Source: Aradus depressus
Taxonomy: Eukaryota; Arthropoda; Insecta; Hemiptera; Aradidae
DNA: 64,000 bases
Direction of reading: 5' to 3'
NCBI GenBank assembly: GCA_963662175.1
Contig: OY759221.1
Coordinates: 30,688,045-30,752,044 of the forward strand
The translations under genes were made by a program, and so were the position numbers. The first letter of the stretch is position 1, and every line of letters starts with the position of its first letter. Positions 10,580 through 21,299 of this stretch are shown here, piece after piece. Under the pieces are notes generated by a model. It saw only the letters and a program-made list of their open reading frames with translations, was not told where the DNA came from and made no database searches.

Positions 10580-10770
10580 TCTACCAAATAAAGAGATTTG
10601 ATAATTCAGCTGAAAATTACTAGCTGTTCTTATAGGGTTTTGAATATACCTTTGAAATTTCGTGTCAATACATTCATGATCCGGATTCAAAGGGGTAGCG
10701 AAAAACCTAATTAATTAATTTTCGCGTAGGGAGAGGTACATGAGCGATGATTCACCGACAACATTCATTT
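10580..10770. repeat. Family A fragments in both orientations
   Basis: A minus-oriented piece ('gctgaaaattactagctgtt', 'cttatagggttttgaat', 'gtgtcaatacattcatga') is followed by a plus-oriented terminus ('ttaattaattttcgcg', 'gcgatgattcaccgacaac'). Confidence 0.5.
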
Positions 10771-11123
10771 TATTTTTTCCGTTTCGCACTACTCTTGAGT
10801 GAGAACGAATGGTTCACGCTCAACGCCCCAGGAGAGACAAACACCTATTACAATTGTACCATAAATCATTCTTTGTTCAACTCAGAAATTTTTCATTACA
10901 GTTTTTATTTTTATTTATTTCTTCCATTTACTCCCCGTCAATGTGAAGAAATAAATGACACAAATCGTGAGAAAATGTCGGCAACATATTTTTGATAAAT
11001 GATCCATGAGGTGAAATAGCCAAGATAAGAACGGCACTTAAATTTTAATTAAGATAAGACAAACTGTGAAATAATTAATCTTATAATAGCTAACATATAC
11101 ATTAAATATATTATGTATTTTTT

Positions 11124-11228
11124 GAGGGCGCCGGTAGCACAGAGATAACATGCTTGTCTTCTGAGCTCAAGATCGTGGGTTCGAAACCCGACCGAGGTCC
11201 TTAGGTTTTTTATTTGGGGAGATGAAAA
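11124..11228 (+). mobile_element. SINE-1 head fragment
   Basis: 'gagggcgccggtagcacag', then 'gatcgtgggttcgaaacccg' with a perfect box B, then the first part of the body to 'tttggggagatgaaaac'. The rest is missing. Confidence 0.85.
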
Positions 11229-11289
11229 CACGTTTTTTGTATATATGGAGTTATATACAATTAATTATTTATTACTAAGGAGCGGATTT

Positions 11290-11470
11290 ATATGTACTGG
11301 AAAAGTGATCGGTGAATTACCAGCCATGTACTTCCCCAGCACGAATTAATTAAGTTGTCGCTCTCTCTCCAAAACCAATCCAGCGTTTGGACTAAAAATC
11401 GATGTCTTACCTAGAGGTTTCGAAATCCTCATACTTGGAGATTCATTACATCGACAATAATAAAGAATAA
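11290..11470 (-). repeat. Family A fragment
   Basis: 'gatcggtgaattaccagcc', 'ttccccagcacgaattaatt' and 'gtcgctctctctccaaaacc' mark the reversed terminal block of family A. Confidence 0.6.
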
Positions 11471-11561
11471 TAAAAGAGTTAATACAATAAAATGAGTCAC
11501 AATAACGTCTTAGTTGCTTGTTTATTCATGATACCTGATGAAATATGTATGTACATATGTA

Positions 11562-11881
11562 GAGGGAGACGGTAGCTTAGTGGTATGCGTGCTTGCCTTC
11601 TGAGCTCGAGATCGTGGGTTCGTAACCCGACCGAGGTCCTTCGTTTATTTTATCTGGGAGATAAAATAAATTTAAGCACGCCGTACTTCGGATGGGACGT
11701 TAAGCGATGGTCCCGAGGTTGTACGATGTCATGTACTCGTTAAAGACCCCTACCCTAGGAGAATAAAAATTTTAGGGTAGTAGAGTCGGGCTCATGTCCA
11801 CCAAGTGACGAAAGAACGCTCTGGTAGTAGGCGATATGATCTCATAGTTAAAGCCCGGGCATGAGTCATAAAACCTAACCT
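11562..11881 (+). mobile_element. SINE-1, full length, AACCT tail
   Basis: Runs from the head 'gagggagacggtagcttag' through a near-perfect box B ('gggttcgtaaccc') to 'gagtcataaaacctaacc'. It lacks about 20 bp in the 'ggcaaaatttaggactccc' stretch. TSDs GTACATATGTA (11551-11561) and GTACATACGTA (11882-11892) differ at one position. Confidence 0.92.
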
Positions 11882-11894
11882 GTACATACGTAGG

Positions 11895-11988
11895 TTCTTT
11901 TTGAACGAAAATCAATTTTTCACGGGAACCTCGGATTAACCGGCCAAGGTCTCGGTCCCGACCAGACCGGTTAACAGGGGTTCTACTG
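11895..11988 (-). mobile_element. pogo/Tigger-like terminal fragment
   Basis: The complement of the right edge reads 'cagtagaacccctgttaacc', followed by 'ggtctggtcgggaccgag', and is bounded by TA at 11989-11990. This is the terminal motif of the element at 7711-8063 in a different sequence version. Only one end can be placed. It abuts the TSD of the preceding SINE. Confidence 0.5.
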
Positions 11989-11990
11989 TA

Positions 11991-12255
11991 TATGAAATTT
12001 CGTGTCAATACATTGATTACAACAGAAGTTATTAATATTTTTGTGATGATCCCGCCAGCCCCCCTTCCCATTGGTCAATTTGACTAAAATTTAATGTGTC
12101 TTCCTTATGAGGTCTGGTTAGACATATGAAATTTAATGTTCATATATTCATTCTATCGGGTGTTATCGTAATCACAGACACATACTGAAATGTTTTTCAT
12201 TTTTGGAATCATTATCAAATTTGTGACCGATTACATAACTTCTCCTATACATAGT
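11991..12255 (-). repeat. Family A fragment
   Basis: 'atttcgtgtcaatacattga', 'acaacagaagttattaat' and 'ttgactaaaatttaatgtg' are reversed family A blocks. They follow the pogo-like end directly, so that element probably inserted into family A. Confidence 0.55.
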
Positions 12256-12844
12256 ACAGCTGGTGAAGTAAATATATATTCTACAGTCTAGAACGAGCGC
12301 TGAATCTGGGTAACATTTAAACTGTGTATCTTCGAAATTTAACCTTTAAGATTCTAAATGTTGTATAATTTTCTCTTAGAAATTGGTGAACAAATTATGT
12401 TAGCCCAATGATTGCACAACAGTCCATGAGAAAGTAAAATTGAAAAATAGAGCTTTGGAATCCGTTGTGGAGTACTTAAGTGTAATCAAAACTATAAAGA
12501 CAGGTATATAAAAACTCTTTATAGTATTTGATGCAATCCTAATCAAATAATATATAAGCTTAAGATTTTCTTTTACAATTACAAAATAACATTTATAACA
12601 AAAATAATTAAAAAAATGATGCTAACGTAAGAAGTAAGTAAGTTTTTGAATTTCCTGCAAACATTTTTAGCATAAAAAAAAGCGAAATTCCCATAATAAG
12701 CTGACAATATTATTATACAAAACAATATGTATTAATAATATGGATAAAGAAAGTATATAAATAATAATTATTATTATTCCATCTCCCTCCCTCTTCCACC
12801 TTCTCAAATTCATTTCACACTTGCATTACTGAGTTCGTTGGTCG
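12256..12844. other. AT-rich gap, no gene seen
   Basis: No gene supported. 12788-12838 ('cttctcaaattcatttcaca', 'cttgcattactgag') resembles the hairpin part of family B. Confidence 0.4.
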
Positions 12845-13020
12845 GTTATTGTGACTCATGCCCGGGCTTTAACTCTACTATGGGAGTCCTAATTTTTGCC
12901 TATCCTAAATTTTTATTCACCTAGGGTAGGGGTCTTTAATGAGGTACCTGATATCGTATAGGCTCGGGAACATCCCTTAACGTCCTATCCGAAGGATGGC
13001 GTGCTTAAGTTTATTTTATC
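12845..13020 (-). mobile_element. SINE-1, internally deleted and head-less
   Basis: 'ttattgtgactcatgcccgg' (TAAC-type tail) jumps from 'ctttaact' straight to 'ctactatgggagtcc', removing the CCAGAG/CTCTGG hairpin segment. It ends at 'gcttaagtttatttta', before the tRNA-derived head. Confidence 0.85.
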
Positions 13021-13204
13021 GCGATGGCTCTGTTGTTGTTGTACCTGCTTTTTTCTAATAACAAATAGATATGTTGATTTTTTCCGGCATTTCTTCCAGA
13101 GGTGTCTTTTTTTTTCTTTTCTGACAATATTTCGGGACAATTTCACGTCTCTTCTTCTGGTCACTATGATATGTATAGATGATATGCACTATGAAGATGT
13201 GCAC

Positions 13205-13410
13205 TAGCTCAAATCAAAACCCCCCAGTAACTGCCGATGTAATGAATATATGTTAAATTTCAGCAGTTTCGGCAGAAGGAGAGGGGGGTTCAGGTGCTCA
13301 AATCAAAAATCCTAGTAACTGCCGATGTAATGAATTTATCTACACAACTTTTAGTGTGAGGATTTAGGAGAGCATAGGTATGTAAGTCAACCATTGATTA
13401 TTAGCGCAAA
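13205..13410 (+). repeat. Family A fragment
   Basis: Two consecutive internal units ('taactgccgatgtaatgaat' twice, with 'cggcagaaggagag' between) and the 'gtaagtcaaccattgatt' block. Confidence 0.6.
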
Positions 13411-13430
13411 TTGTTGACTTTGTAGGGTAA

Positions 13431-13505
13431 AATGCCTGATGATGAAGGTAACATCGAAAGCCGGCTAGCAAATAATAAATAAAATGTGTGAGAAGTCAGA
13501 CTACA
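13431..13505. repeat. GCCGGC foldback family, single arm
   Basis: 'gcctgatgatgaaggtaac', 'atcgaaagccggctagca' and 'atgtgtgagaagtcagac' match one arm of the foldback elements at 24466-24614 and 51174-51385. Confidence 0.65.
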
Positions 13506-13819
13506 TTTATATTCTTCTACCTTTTTTCAATATATCAGCCAATTTCTCATTAACATTATACAAACCTTTGTCAGTCTGGTTAGGAATTTACTCCAACAAA
13601 ACTAGGTGCTTGAATTATTGAAAAATTACATCATTAGCATGTAAAAGTCAAGGTTTGAATAAATCAAGCAAAAGACCCAACTAAATAAGCTTCACCTTCG
13701 AAAAATAATAGACAGTTTGTAAGTAGCTACAAGAACACATCGCTCGTAAATCAGCACTAATGGCCGATTTGTACATTTCGAAAAGTCAGGGCTTTCTGGA
13801 AAAACTGCTTCTATTAAAA

Positions 13820-14240
13820 GATCGTCGGTAAATCCCCAGCAATGTACTTCCCCAGAACGAATTAATCAATTAACCTTACAAACCAGTTGACCGTTTGCGT
13901 TATTATTCGATAGTTGACTTACATAGGAGCTCCGAAAACCTCATACCAAATTTTTTGTCGATAAATTCATAACATTGGCAATTTTTAATGTTTGTGCACA
14001 GAGCTCCCTCCCCTAAACTCTACCTTCCCTTCAGCCGATATTGCTGTAATTTGACAGATTATGTTCTCATTGGGTTTTGACTCTAAATACGAAATTTCAT
14101 GTCGATTAATTCATTACAACGGCAGAATTAGACTTTTTTGTGTGTTTGGCCAATTTGACGGAAAGTGAACAAGTGTCGTACTTATTTGGTTAAAAATAAC
14201 TTATAAACATTTCGAATGTATCGAGGCGAATTTTTTTTTA
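13820..14240 (-). repeat. Family A copy
   Basis: 'gatcgtcggtaaatccccag', 'ttccccagaacgaattaatc', 'gttgacttacataggagctc' and 'gtcgattaattcattacaac' in reverse order. About 420 bp, non-coding. Confidence 0.65.
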
Positions 14241-14516
14241 TTTTTTCATTTATTATCGGATTTTTTGGGGCACCTATCTGATATCTGAGGACATTTTGAT
14301 AGTTGGAAATTTTATATATGTAGGTAGACGAAAAATCATATTTAATTTAAAATGTGCATAATATCAATTTGAATTTATTATACCTTACTTTTTATGATCT
14401 TTCAATATGGTAATTTGAGGCAATTGAGCTATATTTATAAATATACTATATCAAATTACCTTATTAAAATGTGCTTTTCAGTTTTCTCTATAACTTTTAT
14501 TTGTAAATATTTTTAA

Positions 14517-15048
14517 CTAGCAGTAATACCCGGCGTTGCCCGGGGAACTTTGACTTTTCTCCCAATATCTCCTATAAGGCTATTCAGTTCCTCGACAGTA
14601 CATTCATGATGTTATAATTTTCAATTATTCATACGGAATAAGGCTTATAGTCCTTCAACTGTAGTAACGCTAGCTTTGGAGCTAAAACTAATTTATTCAA
14701 AAAGATTTCTCATTAATCGTTGCAATGGTTTTCGAGTTACAAAGATTGCGTGAGTGGATGCTGGGATGGACCAGGGGTTGATTAAAAAATAGACCTTAAC
14801 CTTCCGGTAGATAAAACTTATCTATTCAAAAAGATTCCTCATTAATCATTGCAGTGGTTTTTGAGTTACAAAGATTGCGTGGGTGGATGCTGGGATGGAC
14901 CAGATATTGAGGTACTAATACGCCTATAACCTTCCACAGATGATGACGAACAAATTAAAAAAAAAATTAATCAAATCCATCAAGCCGTTCGTGAGTTATA
15001 GCGGTACAACACACAGACATTTTCAGCTTTATATATATGATTAGGCCC
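14517..15048. repeat. CCCGGCGTTGCCCGGG-type dispersed repeat
   Basis: Begins 'tagcagtaatacccggcg' followed by 'ttgcccggggaac', and ends 'acagacattttcagctttat' before a TATATATA stretch. Repeats carrying this GC-rich start motif recur in arthropod genomes, but I cannot assign this one to a clade. Inside, a segment of about 92 bp is duplicated (14681-14773 and 14811-14903, period about 130) around 'gattgcgtgagtggatgctg'. Confidence 0.5.
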
Positions 15049-16064
15049 TAAATATAAGCAGTATTATGTGTACTTGTAAAATGGTCTCAATTTTTGGCTG
15101 ATTTCGACAAAAATCTAAATACATCTAAGTTAAGATAGTTATCGAATTTCTGATTACTAAAGGTACAAAGGAAGTTTCTAAATGATTGGTCACTGAAATA
15201 AAACATTATTATCATTGTATCTATTTGTTTAGCTATGCTATAAATAGTTAACCAAAAGATTAATCATTAGAATATTTATAAATGAAACATAAAATATAAT
15301 TGGTCACAAAAATAATTATTATAATTTATTTTGACCATATTTATCGATCGATAATTACACAAGAATGTTTAAAACTATAAAAAATTGGATATTTTAATCG
15401 TTAGGAATTTGTTCTAATTTAATTGGAATTTGTTTAAATGAATTTTATACTTTTTTTTTCACTTACTTTCATATAATTTATTCAACAATTTGTAGGTTTT
15501 ATGGCGTTTAACATTTTTTCATCAGAATTTAACAGCATAATAGGAGATAGCAGATTCTTCCATATATTGCGTAGTCTTTTAAAATTTCAGATAATAAACT
15601 ATTATTAAACTTTTATTTTATTATAAACAATTTTTTTTTTAATTTCAAATGGTTGTGAGTTATAAAAATAGTGCTGAGTGTCTAAACTGGTACCTTATGT
15701 GTGTTGTTCGTAATATCTACGGTCACAGGGAATAAGTTGTTAAGTCGTAAAATGACCGAAATGAGTTAAGTGTACTGTGATCATCTCCCAAGCCATCTGC
15801 ACAGTTGGCAGCTCAGGACTCTAATACTTTCGGCATTATAAAGATGTGGGTTTCTTGATATCTCGTAAAATTGTGTATGTTCTCGGTTAAATCAATTTAA
15901 TCTACTTCATTGAGGAATCATTCACGAGATAACTGCATTTAACCATTTATTCACTACGGCAGAACTGTTCCAAGTGAAGAGGGAGTTTTCGGTTAAATCA
16001 ACTTTAGAGAGGCATCATTCACGAGTATTTCAAAAAGTATGGTTAATAATTTTGTGTGTATAAA
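15049..16064. other. AT-rich gap with a family B trace
   Basis: 15049-15200 carries family B phrases ('gtaaaatggtctcaattttt', 'gatttcgacaaaaatct'). The rest shows no gene. 'gaggaatcattcacgagat' near 15913 and 'gaggcatcattcacgagta' near 16010 are a diverged direct repeat. Confidence 0.4.
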
Positions 16065-16140
16065 AATTAGGTAAGTGTGATCAATAATTAGGTAAGTGTG
16101 GTCAATAATTAGGTAAGTGTGATAAATAATTAGGTATGTG
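16065..16140. repeat. 21-bp tandem repeat, about 3.5 copies
   Basis: Units start at 16065, 16086, 16107 and 16128 with consensus 'aattaggtaagtgtgatcaat'. The last unit is partial and diverged. Confidence 0.9.
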
Positions 16141-16477
16141 ATGGGGAATGATTATATAACTAAGGGAAAATCCAAGAAAGGATTAACAATATTCATTTTC
16201 ATTCACTTCTATATGATTAATAATGATGCAAACATAATTTATTTATTCCAAAAACTGGATTTACACGATTAATGCAAAAGTAAATAAGTGCTGCCCTGAA
16301 AATTTACGAATTTAGACTTACCAATTTATTCCCTGTGACCATATTATGTTTACAATAAAGCTTTGGACAGTTATACTTTTGAACACTAATTCAATCAATA
16401 GTCAATAGTGAAAATGAAATAATTGAAGAGAAACGAAAAGAAAAAACCTAACAAAGCATGACCATGTTTATACCTAA

Positions 16478-17293
16478 AGAGGCGTACAGACACGCGAGCA
16501 ACGAGCCGAACATTAGTCAGTTCGCATGCCTGGGGATGAAGTGCGCAGATGCTCGACGAACAAGGGAGGCTCGGGGTCTGCTCCACCTGTTGTCGGTTTT
16601 TTGACGAACCATCAAAGGAATGTTCGGCTCGGGCTGCGGTGTGTGTGGACTGGTACCAAGCCGAACCGTCCCGACTTGACACGAGCACTGTTGTTTATAA
16701 CCAATATTATAACCTTCTCAAATATTTAGGTTTTTGAAAGTGCACGTTCTTTTTTTTTTTAATTAAATATATATTTAAATATTATTCAATAAATTATATT
16801 TTATTATGGCTTCTGAAGACTGGTCTCAGGAGCTTCAAATTCAGTTTGCTCAGGCTATGAGACAGTACCCAGTCATATGGGATTTAAAACACAAATTACA
16901 TTTTAATAAAATAAAGAGATTGGATGCTTGGGAGGAATTATTCAAACACTTTTCCTAAAAAAGTGTTCATTTTAAACAATTTACATGTAAAAATAAATTA
17001 AGTATCATAATAAATTCGTATCCGTATTAATTGTACTACAAATATGTAAATTAATTACGTAAGTAGCTACCTACCGCATTTTCTGATTGAAGATTTTGAA
17101 TAGAAATAAAATGATATACAAATAAACGTAAATTTGTTATCTGCAGGTTAACTTGTGCAGGTTATGTTCGTTAGTATGGTTGTGGAGCATCCAAATGCTC
17201 GGCTCGTCTCTGTTCGGCTTGGAGTGTGTTCGTTGAAAACTGAAAACTAGCCGAACAGTGCTCGGTTCGTTGCTCGCATGTCTGTACTAGCCT
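16478..17293. mobile_element. PIF/Harbinger-like element with MADF relic
   Basis: An 816-bp element. The left end 'agaggcgtacagacacgcga' and right end (complement) 'aggctagtacagacatgcga' form an imperfect inverted repeat that continues with 'gcaacgarccga'. Both ends are flanked by TAA (16475-16477 and 17294-17296), the 3-bp TSD typical of PIF/Harbinger. Subterminal GCCGAAC/GTTCGGC motifs recur many times near both ends. The interior carries a 50-codon MADF-like frame (separate entry), in line with the second protein of PIF/Harbinger transposons. No transposase remains, so it is non-autonomous. The 97-codon minus frame and overlapping plus frames near 16395-16737 are by-products of the GC-rich end. 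Confidence 0.82.
16806..16958 (+). pseudogene. MADF-domain N-terminal fragment
   Basis: A 50-residue frame beginning MASEDW and ending KHFS. It contains FAQAMRQYPVIWDLKHK and RLDAWEELFKHF, matching the first half of a MADF (Myb/SANT-like) DNA-binding domain: a Phe/Leu-rich first helix, then 'P.+WD' and 'R..AW..+'. A full MADF domain is about 80-90 residues, so the second half is missing and a stop (TAA) follows. PIF/Harbinger elements usually encode such a protein alongside the DDE transposase. The sequence shows only a truncated relic, either one exon left by internal deletion or a decayed frame. Confidence 0.7.
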
Positions 17294-17660
17294 TAATAAT
17301 TAAATATTTTATGTTATAAATCTTATTGATATTTTAAGACTTCCTTAAAAGACGTTATTGCGGGAACATAAAATAACTAAGTCGTATTTAAGTACTGCAT
17401 TTCTTTAAGACGTCTTGCGTATTGATTCGTAATGCTTTAATATGAATGAAAGAGGATAACTGTTATTATTTTTATGACTATGAAAAAATTATGCTCATAA
17501 ATAAAAAAAAAAAAAAAAAAACTGTTTGCAAAACTGGTTTTAAAATAAACATTACATAATCTGTGGACACAGGAAAGAATTATTTTTTTTGTTCATCAAT
17601 GGTTCATTGAAGGTCGCTGCAGTGTCATTATGGCATCCAAATGTATAACTATTGTTTTTT
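17294..17660. other. AT-rich gap, no gene seen
   Basis: No supported feature apart from an A-run of about 18 nt at 17503-17520. Confidence 0.4.
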
Positions 17661-17970
17661 TCACTTCCCCAGCTAAACGAGGTATAAGAGAAGTTATGTA
17701 ATCGGACAGAAATGTTAAATTTCCATCGGAATTACTTCAGATTGGACCTAAGATAACATACCCCAGTAGTTCCTTTCCTGAACCTTTCGAGCAAATAATT
17801 TTACAAGTTTCAATAATGTAGCTTTCATAATTTTCCAGATATCGGGGAGACAGACAGACAGACAAAAAGTCAACATACTTCCTCAGCACAATCAACTACG
17901 TTTCCGTTATCTCTCTAGAACCAATTTCCTGATTTGCTGATCTAAACGAATAGTTCCTCATACTAAAAAA
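17661..17970. repeat. Family A fragments (both orientations)
   Basis: 'cttccccagctaaacgaggt' and 'gaagttatgtaatcggacag' give the plus-oriented start of family A. 'ttcctcagcacaatcaacta' to 'aaccaatttcctgatttgc' at about 17878-17945 is a minus-oriented terminus. Confidence 0.5.
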
Positions 17971-18179
17971 TCGGGTGCGTGCAACTCCGATGCGTGGCGA
18001 AATGAGCGTGACAACGTCTGAGTTGCGAGATAGCGAAAGTGTCAAGAATCAAATATAACAAATCATTTCAATAAAATTTTTGAACCTTGAAACAATTTAA
18101 AAACAATATAGAAAGAAAACATTCATAAGCATAATAGTTAAAAAACGAGTTTATTATTAATATTATAAATCTGACTATA

Positions 18180-18530
18180 GGTTAGGTTAGGTTTTATGAC
18201 TCATGCCCGGGCTTTAACTACGAAGTCATATCGCCTACTATCAGACCGCTCTTTCGTCACTCTGGTGGACATGAGCCCGACTCTACTGTGGGAGTCCTAA
18301 ATTTTGCTTACCCTAAATTTTTATTCATCTAGGGTAGAGGTCTTTAACGAGTAGGTACCTGACATCGTACAGGCTCGGGACCATCGCTTAACTTCCCATC
18401 CGAAGGACGGCGTGCTTAAGTTTATTTTACCTCCCAGATAAAATAAACTAAGGGCCTCGGTCGGGCTACGAACCCACGACCTTGAGCTCAGAAGTCAAGC
18501 ACGCATACCACTGAGCTACCGGCGCCCTCT
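18180..18530 (-). mobile_element. SINE-1, full length, perfect TSD
   Basis: Complete copy. The AACCT tail appears on + as 'ggttaggttaggttttatg' and the element ends at 'ctgagctaccggcgccctc'. A 12-bp TSD AATCTGACTATA flanks it (18168-18179 and 18531-18542). Box B carries one change ('gggctacgaaccc' on +). Confidence 0.96.
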
Positions 18531-18636
18531 AATCTGACTATATCTAATAATAATATTGGATAACTACGTTATCTGTATATACATAAAGTAACAGCTGTAC
18601 TATAATATAATATATATTCTGTATTAGTAGTAACAC

Positions 18637-18659
18637 CTCTCTCTCTCTCTCTCTCTCTC
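18637..18659. repeat. CT microsatellite
   Basis: About 11 uninterrupted CT repeats. They produce the Arg-Glu run of the incidental minus-strand frame at 18569-18757. Confidence 0.95.
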
Positions 18660-18969
18660 GGTGCATGCGCGATACGTGTGTTACGTGTTACCGAAAGTAA
18701 CATAACGCAATTTTCGAACATGGGGTGCCGGCCTACCAAATTATAAGACGTTGTCACGTCAAAAATTTAAAAAAAAAACCTCTTCTTGAAACTAGTCGCT
18801 TGAAACATGTTAGGTCGACACCTAGACTAGGTCTAGTCGACTCCTTAGAGTGTTATAGATGTACATTTAAAATTTCGTGTTGATACGTTCATTACTTTGG
18901 CAGTAACGGTTTTTTTTTACATGAAAACGTCTATTCGCTCGTTAAGCACAGTGATAGCCGGTCAAACTT

Positions 18970-19570
18970 TCTTGTGTTACAAAATACCGTCAGATTTCAA
19001 TCGATAATAACTATGAGACTAATAATGCGATAACAACGGTTGGAGGTCACAATGGATAGAGCATGTCTGTACGTGTTTGTTGTGCAGTGTTTGTTTTGCC
19101 CGTGACGTTCTCGAGCTAGTGTGGGAGCCGGTGGATGATTTTTGCGAATTAGCGTTGTGTAAAATTAGACATTAGTGTAGCATGATAACGCGTTTAGATA
19201 GGACGTTGATTCGGGTGTCATTGTAAAGGAGCTTGAGGAGCACTACTAGGACTCAAAGTGAAACAATAAAAATATTCGCCGAAATATATGTAAAAATCGG
19301 TATTAAATTGAAAATTGCAAAAAAATTAAAGATGTCGTCTCATATGAATTGTAAATATGCGCGGAATTATAGAAAACTCAAATCAGAGGAAAGCTGGCAT
19401 CAAAAGGAATTTAAAAAACCTAAAAAGTCTAGTGCCGAGCAAATGCAAGAGCTACAGCAGCATCGAAAACAAAATGAAAAATGATTTTATCCCGACGTTT
19501 TCACGAAAAATCTACGGCGTGGACCTTGACTACGCCTTAATGTTTTTTTGTTTCTTTTAGGCTCCACCTC
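18970..19570 (+). pseudogene. Unidentified Lys-rich frame (weak)
   Basis: An 83-codon frame at 19233-19484 begins MRSTTRTQ, with an internal Met at MSSHMNCKYARNYRKL, and ends in a Lys/Gln-rich tail (KKSSAEQMQELQQHRKQNEK). The tail loosely resembles the basic 'KK.AERMREYR+R' stretch seen in some transposon-associated arthropod proteins, but the match is short and rests on composition. The upstream 250 bp are less AT-rich than the surroundings and could be the leader of an old element. I do not assign a function. Confidence 0.2.
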
Positions 19571-19671
19571 CTCTTATTCTTTCGACTAAAAATCAACGAG
19601 GTTCTGGATACACATATATCAATTCATCAATATATTCATTATATCGGGTGGTATCCTGTTCATTGATACAC

Positions 19672-19945
19672 ATATGCAGAGACCGCTGGTATCGCATGAG
19701 CTGGCGTTCTTGCCTTCTGGTCTCAAAACCGCGAGATGGAAACCAGGCAGAGGATTAGGTTTTTCATCTGGCAGGACGTTAAGCAATGGCCCCGAGCCTA
19801 TACGATATCAGGTACTCGTTAAAGACCCCTACCCTAGAAGAAACCTGGGTAGCCAAATTATAAGGACTTCTGCTATAGAGACGGACTCACCTCCACCAGA
19901 GTGACGAATGAGCGCCCTGATAGTAGGCGATGTGACCATAGTTAT
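19672..19945 (+). mobile_element. SINE-1, diverged copy, left part of a nest
   Basis: Old copy: 'gcatgagctggcgttcttgc' head remnant, 'gcaatggccccgagcctata', 'ccaccagagtgacgaatgag' and 'gatagtaggcgatgtgacca'. It breaks at 'tagtta', where a piggyBac-like element (19946-20715) interrupts it. The continuation 'ttaaagcc' lies at 20716. The 76-codon frame within it is a shadow. Confidence 0.82.
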
Positions 19946-20715
19946 CCCGTTACAGTCCAAACCCTGATCCCATTAAATTTGTAATTGTTTTTTTGCATAA
20001 TTAATATTTTTAATTGTTTTATTAATATGTTAAAATGATGATAGTCAAAAATATGTCTTCTTCAAATTTTTTTTTGATGTTCCCAATTGGGAACAATGGC
20101 CACTTAAGGAATCATCACAAATAAATTTAAAACTATTAAAAAAAAATTTATTATAGGAATTAAATTTATTTAAAATGTTTAAATTTCTTTAAAATACTGT
20201 GACAAAATGTTTCCATTATTTTAGATTTTGCTAGTTTAAATCAATACTCGTATGTTCACGAACGAATGCACTTTTATAACTGAAAAGAAATGCCAAATAA
20301 ACAGTAAAAAATGATGGGATATGAGGAAATCCGGGAATTTGATGTAGACGATTCCAAACAAACAATTCCTCCAATTGGGAACATCACCACATAATATATT
20401 GTAATTTGCACAATAAATTAAAATTCGCCAATATATAATTTTTTATATATAATTTAGGCGATTTCAAATAATTAAAAAAATTATCAACATTTTATAGAAA
20501 TAATTACAAATAAATTAAAAATTACGAAAAACTGAAAAATTTTTAAATTGTTTAAAAATAATGAGGAGGTTGGGGAAATTCATTATATTTTTTGTTAACG
20601 ACTACTACCCTTAAATAAGCAGAAAAATAATTATTTTGTACAAAATATCCTCACAGCCGGCAAAAAAAAAAATGTTGTGTTGTATTTTCAATTGGGAACA
20701 TTGGACTGTAACTGG
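19946..20715. mobile_element. piggyBac-like MITE inside SINE-1
   Basis: The ends 'cccgttacagtccaa' (after the first base) and, complemented, 'ccagttacagtccaatgttc' are inverted. The right side is followed by TTAA (20716-20719); the left is preceded by TTAT (19942-19945), one change from TTAA. The SINE-1 consensus has TTAA at this point ('agttaaagccc'), so the element split a TTAA target, as piggyBac elements do. At 770 bp it is AT-rich with no transposase. The motif CCAATTGGGAAC (or its palindromic form TTCCCAATTGGGAA) occurs three times, at about 20090, 20373 and 20690. Confidence 0.75.
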
Positions 20716-20736
20716 TTAAAGCCTTAAACTAATTTA
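20716..20736 (+). mobile_element. SINE-1 right remnant of the nest
   Basis: 'ttaaagccttaaactaat' resumes the SINE-1 tail ('gttaaagcccgggcatgag') after the piggyBac-like insertion, much decayed. Confidence 0.5.
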
Positions 20737-20915
20737 TGGGGTTCTTGAGAAACATATGGAGTTTCATGTTGATACATACGAAACACAAAGCCAGAACATT
20801 TGTTTTTCATTTTCGGAAATACAAGGTCGGAAAATGTGAAATTCCGGTAAAAACTGAAGATTGAATTTCTGACGAATAACATAACTTCGTACAAGAAGTA
20901 AAAGTTGAGAAATAA
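20737..20915 (-). repeat. Family A fragment
   Basis: 'gtttcatgttgatacatacg', 'attttcggaaatacaaggtc' and 'gtgaaattccggtaaaaac' match the reversed start block of family A seen at 27770-27850. Confidence 0.45.
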
Positions 20916-21299
20916 TAACGTACAATGTCAATATTTCAGTTGTCATATTTTGTTGCATGTTAAGTTTACAGACTGTATGTAGTGAACTTAACAGAAAATT
21001 ATAATGTTGTTTACCTGGTATGTTATGTTGTCATCTCCATTGATGCGAACCAAGCCAAGACCTTGAAAGTAGGCAAAAAGAGGACAACGGAGAGTATAGA
21101 GCGACTATTAAAAGGAAAAGAGTTAAATCAACAACAAGGGATTCGAAAGGTTGAACTTTCAAAAATTGAAAATTTAATGAGAGTGTTACCATATCGTGCG
21201 TCTGTTATGATGTTCTTAGTAAAATAGGATTTCACAAGCTGCGGTATATGCAGTTGCACAATAGGTCCACAGGAACGAGGAGCTTAGTGCAACCTCAGA

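Noticed and set aside
18180..18200. Interstitial telomere repeats (TTAGG)
   Set aside because: Only two to three units are present and always as the SINE-1 tail. No array longer than that was seen.
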